A program made the translations under genes and the position numbers. The notes below the pieces were generated by a model. That model made no database searches and was not told where the DNA came from. It saw only the letters and a list, made by a program, of their open reading frames with translations. From Lactarius indigo (lineage: Eukaryota; Basidiomycota; Agaricomycetes; Russulales; Russulaceae), in contig JAFKAC010000061.1 in assembly GCA_025766275.1 (NCBI GenBank), positions 1 through 64,000 of the forward strand: 64,000 bases of DNA, written 5' to 3'. Below are positions 1-9,500 of the stretch, piece by piece. Numbering within the stretch: the stretch's first letter is position 1; every line of letters begins with the position of its first letter.

Positions 1-182
1 ACCCTAAACCCTAAACCCTAAACCCTAAACCCTAAACCCTAAACCCTAAACCCTAAACCCTAAACCCTAAACCCTAAACCCTAAACCCTAAACCCTAAAC
101 CCTAAACCCTAAACCCTAAACCCTAAACCCTAAACCCTAAACCCTAAACCCTAAACCCTAAACCCTAAACCCTAAACCCTAA
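1..182. repeat. Telomere, CCCTAAA heptamer array
   Basis: About 26 perfect tandem copies of CCCTAAA (TTTAGGG on the other strand) run from the first base and stop at the word ACACCTCTACG. The C-rich strand reads 5' to 3' into the chromosome, as expected for a left chromosome end. The unit is the seven-base form usual in plants, while most fungi use the six-base TTAGGG. Confidence 0.98.
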
Positions 183-1175
183 CACCTCTACGTGTTTATT
201 ATATGAGCAATACCACCCTCGTCACAGACCGTCACATGACCGCGTTCTCAGCCCACTGGAGTGAGACTTTCACAGCCGCCACGACCACATATATCCCCAC
301 CAGACCACATCTGTCGTGTGTGTGTAGCTTTGATGCAAATTGTGCTGCCATGATCATGCCTTTGATTTCCTAGCGATACGTCGATGCAGGCCTCTTGGCT
401 GTCACCGGCCTATGCGCATTCAACAAAGAAAATTACGAATACTGTACGTCCCGCTTTCTTGTTTTTCACGATTCGACCAGTACATCAAAAAGTCAACCAC
501 GATTGCGAAGTGAATTTCCAGTCCACTGCGCAGGGTGGAACCTAGCTTCCCCATGCAGCGCTATCCAGCCTGCCGACCCTCCTTCCATGCGAAGGTCCGC
601 TCGTGCAGCTCGCTGCTTCCACCACCCATGACGCAGCTCCCGCACGTCAAGCCCCTCAAGCAGCATCAACCTGAAGCAGCAGGACAAGAAAGTCTGGGAT
701 GACGAATGCCAGGCGTGGGTACCGCCCCAGCTGGTGCAACCGGCCTTGTAGACGGCATCAAGCAACTAAGAAGAGACGAGTGCCATGTGAGAGACTTTGC
801 GACGTCACTAGGTCACATGGCAGAAGCGGAAGTTACCTCGAAACTTGCGCCGTGCCTACTCTGTGGGTGGGGAGTTTACTAGCCATTTTAGAGTGTACCG
901 AGGAGTTACTCTGCAGTGAGCTGAGCGTATCAAACAAATGGCCATCATTCACTGGCACGTTGACCTCTTATATCCAGCAGGTCATGAGGTGCCACTTCAT
1001 TAATTGGGGGCAGTCAAGGGACTTGTGAGAACAAACGAAGGATGGCGACATGAGGCGAGTAGTCAGCTTGGAATAAAATGGGATGTAAAAAGCAATGCTG
1101 CGATGAGAGCCCCACTGGTGGTCGCTTGTGCCGATCTGAACGCGCTACTCCGAGTCGTCCAACAGCCCATCCACC
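183..1175. other. Subtelomeric spacer, no gene supported
   Basis: Mixed-composition DNA between the telomere and the first gene remnant. The open frames here are short, overlap on both strands and show no recognisable motif or splice structure. I see no internal telomere repeats and no obvious tandem array. Confidence 0.6.
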
Positions 1176-3300
1176 TCATTTGTCGCCCCCTTCCGTTTCA
1201 GAACCCAGAATTGAGTCAGCTGGCTCTGATGCCTCGTCGTCGTCATCGTCATCGTCATCGTCATTCTGCTCGTCCTCTTCCTCTTGTCGGTGAGATCGCG
1301 ACTTGGACCCATTTCTAACAGGTTCGCTGATAAAAGTGGGAAGGAACGTAGGGTAAGGATACTATAGCTCCAAAAAGTAAGCAGAAAGAAGGGACACGCA
1401 CGCAGTGGCACGACGCTTGGAACGAGGAACAGGCGTGGACTCGTCGTCCTCATCGTCGTTGTTTTCGTCGACATTGTTTTCCCCGTCTTCATCGTCATCG
1501 CCCTCGAGCCTGATCGGCGTCATATCGACCTTCTTGGTCCTACAGCAAAGTTCAATACTCCTTCCATCGCCCAGCTAGCATCTACTTACGCGGCTCTACG
1601 TGGCATGGTGCGGGTGGGAACCACGGAAGGAGCTGGGGAAGCCTCCTCATCGTGTTCATCATCCTGATCGGATTGCGATGTGTGACGTCGTCTGTACAAA
1701 GAAAATCATATATAAGCGTATTCCTCGATAGAGTTTAGAGTCATACTTAGACCGCGCCTTGCTGCCTTTGCCCCGCGGCGGTGTCCGCGCTCTTTCGTCC
1801 GACTCGTCGTGACACTCTCCGACCTGCTTCCTCGCACCGCGCTTCTTCGTCGAAGGCGCCTCATCTTCCTCGTCCTAGTCTTCGTCAAGCGGCACGATAT
1901 CGTCCAGAAACTCGAAGATCTTCCGAAGAGACTCAAGCTAGCGGTACTTGGCCTCGTCAAAGTCCTCGAGCTGCTTCTTGAATCGCTTCGAGAGTGCGTT
2001 GTCGAACTCGGAGAGTGCGGCTAGAGCAGAGGCCTCATGCGGCGGTCGGCGCGTGCGCAGGTTGTTCACGAGGAGTTTGATGGCGCACTTTGTCGTCGTC
2101 GGCGGTCTCGGGCGGGAGGTAAAGCTTGGCGAGGGCTTGGCAGAGCACTTTCTTATCGTCTCCTAGGTGGGTGCGAGCTCGTAAGAGGGGCATGTTCATA
2201 GATTTGGGAAAGAGGACATGACTCACGAAGGACATCCTTACTGAAGAGCGTGCGGAGGATTGCGGCGGCCATGTCCATATGGACCATCTGGTCTGCAGTC
2301 TGACCAAGGGCTTCGCTGAGAGGGGGGTTAAGCCAGGCGTACAAAGCAGAACTACTTGCTCACATGCATACAGCTTTTTGCGGGTCTGTCCAATCCACAA
2401 ACATTGCGCAGACCTGCGCCGACGATACTATTTCTTGGCCCTCATCCAAATCCCTACGCCCTTTGCTCAATTGACCGAATACGGGCAGGAATATCTAGCA
2501 AGTGGGTATTAGGATTTTGGTAAGTGATACGTCAACCGTCTGCACACCTCCTGCATAAGGCGTTGGTGTGTGGGAGACGAATACCTGAAGGCTGGGAAAA
2601 AGTAAGACAAGCATTGGCGCAGCTCTTGGTTTTCCGCTGTATCAGGCGAGAGGTATATCAACGCTAGGCTGGAAAGGACCTACAGGTCGGTGAAAAAACC
2701 TGGTCAGTCGAGGCGATTATAGCATGAGTGAAAGCATACCCGCTCGTCTGAAATCATTCCCGATAGCATGAGTTTCGCAAATCCGGTGCAGATAAGCGCC
2801 TGAACCTTGTCCGATTCTTCATTTCCGAGCACCTGCAACAGGAACTCGATCACCCGTCCACCCTGTCACCGATATCGTGGACTTAGCACATAACAAGGGG
2901 TGAAAAGAAGCAGACATGGACGCACGCCGACACTCGCGTTGGCAAGGAAGTCCCCCTCGTGTACCATAAGCACGTCGAACACGACTTGCAACACGCGCAG
3001 CTTGAGTACTTCTGGAGCGGTCTGGACTTGGCTCAAGAATAGCTGGAACGAGTTGAGGGCCATGCGTCGTGTGATGAGGCAACATAGGCCGACGCACACG
3101 AGCCCCTTTTCACGCAGCACGAGTTCTTTGCGTTTCACCGCTGGCACGATCAGCTCCCCGAGGATACCTTCTAGCGTGGAGTTTTCCTCAAATGTCTGCG
3201 TGGACGAAATGATCGGTTTCTAGACAGTGGGAAGTGGGTGGAGGCCTAGTCACGGTGCGGCGGTCGTTGGGCCGTCGATCATTGTGTCATCGTCATGTCC
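1176..3300 (-). pseudogene. Condensin subunit CAP-G/Ycg1 (Cnd3)-like, 5'-truncated
   Basis: Read on the minus strand through short introns with good consensus (for example a GTAAGT donor near 1590 and AG acceptors near 1541 and 1690), the exons give HEAT-repeat-like sequence resembling the Cnd3 C-terminal domain of condensin. Recognisable pieces are KRKELVLREKGLVCVGLCCL, LKLRVLQVVFDVLMVHEGDF and ALAKLYLPPETADDDKVRQ. They are followed by a lysine/arginine- and Asp/Glu-rich tail ending at a TGA (1176-1178). Condensin CAP-G is a HEAT subunit that helps load condensin onto chromatin. The 5' half of the family's length is missing: homology fades upstream of about 3300 and no upstream exons are visible. 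It is therefore probably a dead subtelomeric copy, although the frames and splice sites that remain look clean. Family assignment is from memory of the domain and was not searched. Confidence 0.62.
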
Positions 3301-3580
3301 CACGTGCAGAGGCAATTCGACGCGATCGCTGGGAGCGAGGAAATTAGAGGAGGAGAAGCATTGTCATTCAATGTTCTGGCCAGCCGCACTCCCGAAATTT
3401 TCGAAATGAGGATCAACAGGGCTCGCGCATACAACGGCTGGGTACAGATGCGGCCTCGTCACCTAATGGTCACACATTTATAAATGGAAAGTATTACGCA
3501 CTCGATGACGTACGTCGAGACGACCTGGCACGACCAGCAGTATCCCAGACATTCCTCCCCCTTATCCTTGCCTTCCCACT

Positions 3581-4285
3581 ATGAACTACATTGCCCCCAT
3601 TTACTCCCAGACCCTTGTAGGGCTAGCTGACAAGAATCCCTCACACTCAGCTATTGAGTGCCTTGCCACCACCACAATTGCAGTAATTGACACTGCCATA
3701 GCTCACTCTCCCCCTATCCCTGATGCCATCAATGTGCGACGCCCAGAAGAACCTGCCTTCATCAGATGGACTGCTAGAATCGTTATCAGATCTAGGGTCA
3801 AAACCCCCATCCTCCTAACCGCCCTTACCTACCTGAATAGGGTTAAACCCAATATCTGCACCAATACCCTTAAATGGGCAGAGATACGGCTGCTCCTAGG
3901 AGCCCTTGTTATCGCTGACAGATACTTGGATGACAATGCCCTCAGTAAGGCACAGTGGGCTGTGGTCACCAAGAAGTTCACCAGGTGTCAGATTGGACGG
4001 ATGGAGCGAGAGTTCCTGAGTGTCCTTAACTGGAAACTTGGGGTGTCACAGGAAGACCTCCTAACATGGCATGATGCCACCATCCCTCCTCTTACCCCTA
4101 TCCTCACTGCACAACCCCTACCCCAGCTTGCCATTCGCACGCACCCTTTCAAGAAGAAGTTGGCAGCTCCCCTGAAACTCATCCACCCTCCCTTTGTCCT
4201 CAAAGCCAATCCAATCCAACAACAGTGGAGGAAGTCCCTAAAACTTCCTGAAAAGAAGTCTCAGATCAAATGGAGACAACACTAG
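3581..4285 (+). CDS. Cyclin N-terminal-domain protein (PCL/PHO80-like)
   Basis: A single uninterrupted 234-codon frame starting at ATG in the context CCACTATGA. Residues about 60-165 form a cyclin box: FIRWTARIVIRSRVKTPILL, then a helix with TYLNRV, then GALVIADRYLDDNALS, followed by MEREFLSVLNWKLGVSQEDL. Cyclins of this type bind and activate cyclin-dependent kinases; fungal PCL/PHO80-like members act in nutrient and polarity signalling. The tail (residues 165-234) is Pro/Lys-rich and has no recognised domain. The gene is strikingly poor in CpG compared with its neighbours, a trait shared with the gene at 44728-48182. It sits between a condensin remnant and retrotransposon debris, so it may be a duplicated or captured copy. 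No frameshift or stop is present. Confidence 0.8.
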   Translation: MNYIAPIYSQTLVGLADKNPSHSAIECLATTTIAVIDTAIAHSPPIPDAINVRRPEEPAFIRWTARIVIRSRVKTPILLTALTYLNRVKPNICTNTLKWAEIRLLLGALVIADRYLDDNALSKAQWAVVTKKFTRCQIGRMEREFLSVLNWKLGVSQEDLLTWHDATIPPLTPILTAQPLPQLAIRTHPFKKKLAAPLKLIHPPFVLKANPIQQQWRKSLKLPEKKSQIKWRQH

Positions 4286-4529
4286 AAGACCAGGGTTGGT
4301 AACCCTGAAGACACCACCTTCATGGCCTTACTTTGAATCTTGGAAGAGTCAAAATCTAGCCTTGCAGACTTGACTACTGTTACATTCTTGATGTGGACCC
4401 TTACTACTTATGGTGTGGCACTAGTAGTATGGTGTAATTTGTCACGGACTAGCTTGACTGGGAAGGATGACTTGATTCTAGTACTAGTAGTAGTTGTATT
4501 AGGGTTTGCTACATTTACGTGACTCGTAG

Positions 4530-5101
4530 TGTAACGCCACTACAGGGGCGTTGCGTACGACCTGTACTAAGTCAGTTGAATAACGGTAGTGCAAGCTCCA
4601 AGGCTTGGCTTCAGCGAGATGATGCACAAGGATCACAAGGATGGTGGTCACTTGGATCGTAGAGGAAGGCCAAGACTCGAAGGTCTGACAAAGGCAAGGG
4701 GGTTCGCGAGACGACGAGGGCACAAAGGCGTTTGAGTGTAGTATTACACAAGAAGTCTAGTCTACCGTACAAGCTAGATAGGACTAGGTTTAAATAGATA
4801 ATGGCCAGTGTGGCGACTACAAACAGATGGCGCCATTGTCAGTCTCGGAACAATGGACAGGACATAAAGAGAACAAAGGGATGTCATACTGGGAATAAGG
4901 GCCAATCACGCGCGATCCCGCGTGATTGGGAACACAACGGAAACTAGCACATGTTGAACTTTATCAGAAGGGAACATCGATAAGTAAGGCGCGCGATAGG
5001 AACTGGATAATCGTAAGGTCCGCATAATCATACAGGGCTCGTATAGTATGGGGAAAGGAACAGTGATATGCGAAAGAACGAGTCCAAAGAAAATTGTAAC
5101 A
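4530..5101 (-). mobile_element. Probable solo LTR of a Ty3-like element
   Basis: The segment begins TGTAACGCC and ends TTGTAACA, the same terminal words as the 475-bp LTRs of element A, giving a 572-bp unit in minus orientation. A TATTTAAA box (minus sense) lies inside it. The five bases on either side (CGTAG, CAGAG) do not match, so no clean target duplication is visible. The preceding 250 bases (about 4440-4520) also show a CTAGTACTAGTAGTAG stretch resembling the LTR at 21028-21598, so the boundary may be more complex. Confidence 0.45.
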
Positions 5102-5117
5102 CAGAGGACATCACAAA

Positions 5118-6058
5118 AAACTAACTGGCGAGCCTCCCTCTATTTTTGATGGAGACAGACTCAAAGTAGACCAATTCCTAACGCAGTGGCATGTTTATTG
5201 GGGCATGAACTTGGACGCCCCTATCATGTGCAACGACTACCAACGATGTCTCCTGTTCCTCTCTTATATTAAGGGGGGAGCGGTGAGCGAATGGGTTCTG
5301 TCATTCCTCAATTGGCTCAACAGACAGATACAACGAGGGATCAGTCCCTACACAAGAGAATTATGGGAAGCCGTAGCCAACGGCTTCAGCCAAAGGTTCG
5401 AGAATATGCTCAAACGAGAACAAGCGCAGGCGATACTCTGAAAAGGACTTTGAATGGTGGGAGAGGACATTGATAAGTACGTCAACAACTTTGAACAGCT
5501 TACGTGGAAGGCTCACTACCACCTCAATGAACCACAAACGATCGACCTCTTCACATTGGGTCTGCCCAAGGAGTTGTTCAAGACCGCCTTCCAATTCGAT
5601 GACCCTGTTACGTTTGATGACTGGAAGAGAGCGGTCCTCAAAAGACAAAAAAACTACATACACCTCAAGGCGAGGCTCAACGAGTACAAGACCACACAAA
5701 CACAGCCGAAGAAACAAAGCAGGAAAGTGGGGTGGACTCTTCTGCAAAACCTACCACAAACCAACCCATGGGCGATGGACACCTCTGCAGACCACGCTTG
5801 AGTACGACTCGCAGGATCTGAGGAGATCGACTATGGCAAGCCGCCTTATACGTGGCCACCACCACCATTCCCACCAAGAGGGGGGCCAGGCACGAGAGGA
5901 CGAGGAAGAGGAGGGTCTCGAAGGGACCTAAGGAACGTACTCTGTTATAATTGCAATGCTCCTGGACACCTCTCATGAAACTGCCCCAACCCCCGCACAC
6001 AGAGATTGTGGCAGCCAAACGCCCCATCAAGTAGTCAAATGACTGAAACTACTGAGTA
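5118..6058 (+). pseudogene. Decayed Ty3 gag (element D), left part
   Basis: This is a plus-strand relative of the gag of element A, starting at the KLTGEPPSIFDGDRLKVDQF block and running through the capsid helices to the zinc knuckle. The in-frame stops I can place are all TGA (5439, 5451, 5799, 5976); the one in the knuckle replaces the arginine of HLSRNC. There is also at least one probable frame disturbance near 5440-5460. The 5' gag part and any 5' LTR are not recognisable. The fragment is interrupted at 6058 by element A and resumes at 13834. Confidence 0.85.
6054..6058. repeat. Target-site duplication GAGTA (left)
   Basis: GAGTA directly precedes the TG of the left LTR of element A and is repeated directly after its right LTR at 13829-13833. 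A 5-bp duplication is standard for Ty3-type integrases. Confidence 0.9.
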
Positions 6059-6533
6059 TGTAACGCCGTCACGACGTTAGCTCGACTTGAGCTCGATTAG
6101 AGGCGGTAACAACTTAGCGAATAACGTTGAAGACGCGGAGGTCCAAGCGTAGATATTGGTGAACACTCGAAGGTGCACTCTCAGTACTCGAGAAAGGAAG
6201 AGAGAGAGAGATAGAGATGATAGAAACAAGTGACGATTCAAGAAGACCAAGATGGCGTATCTTGGTCTTCACTAGACACTATAAATACAAGTCGAGCAGG
6301 CTTAGAAGCGCTGCTATGAGTCACAGTGGTAAAGCGTCCAACGTATCGCAGAAACATCTCGAAACTAATACTACTAGTACCTGTACTAGTATCGAGTCAC
6401 CCAGGTACCGCTCAGTCAGCTATCGTGTGCAATCTCCTATCGACTATCGTATCACCGTAGGTAAGTCCGCGACTAATATACCTTACCGCCGTAGTCGCAA
6501 CCGGTACAGTAAGGGTCGAATCGAAACGTAACA
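6059..6533 (-). repeat. Element A 3' LTR
   Basis: 475 bp, TGTAACGCC to CGTAACA on the plus strand, matching 13354-13828. In the element's sense it contains a TATTTATA box (plus 6280-6287) and, about 33 nt downstream, CATCTTGGTCTT (plus 6243-6254). An open frame of 104 codons on the plus strand is antisense to the element and appears in both LTRs only because the LTRs are copies. Confidence 0.95.
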
Positions 6534-6546
6534 TCACCTCCCTTTT
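6534..6546 (-). promoter_or_regulatory. Polypurine tract of element A
   Basis: In the element's sense this reads AAAAGGGAGGTGA immediately before the 3' LTR, the expected position for the plus-strand DNA primer. Confidence 0.85.
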
Positions 6547-6564
6547 AAGCGTGAGACCCCAGAC

Positions 6565-9500
6565 TCACCGAAAGTCGCGGGCCGGCCAATCGCGCTGTTC
6601 ATCGGCAATGCGCTCCAGTGCAGTGGCGCGCTCCAGGCGGTAGATTGCGTCGCGCCGGTCGTCCTGTGCGCACTCGATCATGGCGCGGAGCTGACTCACC
6701 CTCGCCCGAAGTCTATCCAGCTCGTAGCTGGCCGCGCGGAAGCGTGTGACCTCCACGGTGAGCGACTCATCGTTGATACGATTGAGCGCGCGATCGGTGA
6801 TCTTGTCGGCTTCGAAGACGACGAGGTCCTCATGCGGGTATGTGGGGCGGAGTGCGGCGGAGACGTGGGGTTCGGCGTAGAAGGGCTTACCGTAGACGTG
6901 TGGCGAACCCGGTATAACCCCTAGTATGAGGGGATCCGCCCCCCCGATGATCTGGACGTGCGACGCGTCCCGTTCTACTCCGTCCGGTCCGGTGATGGGG
7001 TATCGAATGTAATGGGGTCGTCGGTTCGCCCTGAACCCTTCAGGCGCAATGACGTGCGCGGGGTCGTCGGCGGCGGTGAACGGACGGTGATCGGCGGCAC
7101 CAGGCACGCGCACACGTCCTCGATACATGGGGGACCCGTCGGAGTAGACGAGCCAGGGCGTGATGAGGGGATTATCAGGGTCGCGTTTCGTTCGAAGGAA
7201 GGTGTGTCTCGCCGGGTAATAATCTTCGTCGTCATGGCCAGCCTCAGCTGCCGCCATCGCTGCCGTCGCTCGCGCATCTCCCTCAGTCGGGCCGCTGCTG
7301 AGTCCAGCTGTTCCTTCTGCCACGCTGCCGCTACCCTCTTCCAACCCTCCAACTCGTACTCCATCAGTGCTTGAACGCTGGTCGTTGCTCGGGAAAACTC
7401 CGCGAACGCCGATGAGGTCGTCGCTTGGGGGGATAGCGGCGAGGGGTTCGCGTTCGCCTCTATCGTTTCGGAAGACGTGGACGACGGCTCGGTCGTCGTC
7501 GGGGGTAGTTGTCGGATCTGGGAATCTGGTGACGATGTTGATCCATTCTTGTGCGGTGATAGGCCCCTCTGCTGGTGTAAGAGGTGTCCATGGCGTGAGC
7601 TGAGTGTTCGGGACTTCGGTGTCGTCGTCCTCAGCCAAGAGGGCACGGGCGTCCTCTGCGAGGGAGTCGAGGAGTTGTGCTTGTGTGACATGTCGCAGTG
7701 GGGAAGTAGGCATAAGAGTGGTGGTAGAGCGACAGAAGAGGGGATGACTGTCCTCTGTTCGAGCGACCCCTACTTTATCTCTTTTACCGTGGGTCTGCGC
7801 TTCCTGATACAGACGGAGCGCTTCCGGCGCAAAGACGTCGTCCTTGTTGACCCACTGATTCTCCGAGTCTGGGTACCCCTTCCATTTGATCAGGTACTGA
7901 AGGCGTCTCCCTCTGCCGAAATGCCGAGCGTCCAGAATGGCCTCGACTTCGTACTCTTCTTCCCCATCTATCAGTTCTGGTGGGGGTCGTGTGAAGTTTT
8001 CCCCGTGCAGGGAAGTTTGTTTGTACGGTGTGAGAAGATCGATGTGAAACACTGGGTGGATGCTCCACTGCGTGGGAAGTTCCAATCGATAATTGTAAGG
8101 GGACATCACCTGTACCACCCGAAAGGGTCCGTGGCGTCGCGCCGCTAATTTCGCCGTGGGCTGATTGGTTCGAAGGTGTTTGCCCTCAAGCCACACAAAG
8201 TCGTTAACGCTGAACTTGGGCGTATCTTTGTTGCGTACCCATGACTCTTGCGCCTTCTTTATAAGGCGTTGGGCGTTGTCTCTAGCTTCTTTCAATTGTG
8301 TCAGTCGCGCTGTTGCGAGAGGAATGGGGGAGGGCTTATCCGTCCAATCCGCTTGTGGATTATACCCCATCAGAAGTTGGAACGGTGATTCTTTGGTGTG
8401 TTCGTGCGGCCAGTTGTTGTGCGCGAATTCGGCGATTGGGAGGTAGGATTCCCAGTTGTTTTGCCGCTCGTTGACCCAGAATCGAAGGTACTGTTCCAGC
8501 CACTGATTGGTTCGTTCGGACTGTCCGTCAGTACGCGGGTGATATGCCGTCGATATGTTCTGTTGGATTCCCAGGACACGGCATACTTCTCTGGTAAATT
8601 TAGACGTAAAACGGGGGTCGCGGTCACTTATTATCTTGCGCGGCAGCCCGAAGCGTTTGAACACGTGGGCGACATACAGAGCCGCCGTTTCTTCTGCAGT
8701 GATTTCTTCTCGGCATGGGATAAAGATGGAAGCCTTGCTGCAGTCGTGGTCTGTGACAGTTAGTATGCTGTCGTACCCCTTGGAGACGGGGAGTTTGGTG
8801 ATGAAGTCCACTGCCACTGTGTGGAACGGCATGGCCTCTAGTATTGGCGTAATGGGATGCAGTGCGGCTCGTATGGGCCTCGTGTTGACTTTATTTCTCT
8901 GGCATTCTGCGCAGCCTTGCACGTATTCGTACACGTCCTTCCGGAGTCGCGGCCACCAGTAGTGTCTCTCCAGGATGCGTTGTGTTTTCGCAATTCCCGG
9001 ATGGCCATGTATCGGCAAATCGTGATGGTCGTGTATCAGTACGCGTTGAGTCGACGTCGGTCCGGTGATTACGAACCTGCCGTCTTTGTACCACTCCCCT
9101 TGTATCTTCTTGAGATGATAAGGGTCGACCCATAACTTGATCACTTCTTCGTCTTGTTGGTGGCGTGGTTGCAGTAGGTTTGGGTTTGCAATGAAGGTGC
9201 GCGCGGCGTTGAGGGTCCGTACAAAGACTTCGGGGGGTAAGACTACTACTTCGCTGTTGTCCTCGACTCCTTGGTTGTAATCCGGTCGTCTTGACAGTGC
9301 GTCTGCCCGTCCGTTGTTCTTTCCCTTGATGTGGTGAATTTCGAAGTCGTATTCAGAGAGTTCGAGTACTTCCCTGGCGACTCGTCTGCTAATCTTCTGC
9401 GGAGACTTCCAGTATTGCAGGTTCAGGTGGTCCGAATAGATTTTGATTTTGTGGGGGGCACCTGCGAGGAGTGGTCGCCAGTTTCGTAAGGCTTTGACTA

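Noticed and set aside
1200..1290. CGTCATCGT-type repeats as a microsatellite locus
   Set aside because: They encode the Asp-rich tail of the condensin-like protein on the minus strand, so they are explained by coding.
6217..6531. 104-codon plus-strand ORF, identical at 13512-13826
   Set aside because: It lies in both LTR copies antisense to the element, so its identity reflects LTR identity and not conservation of a protein.
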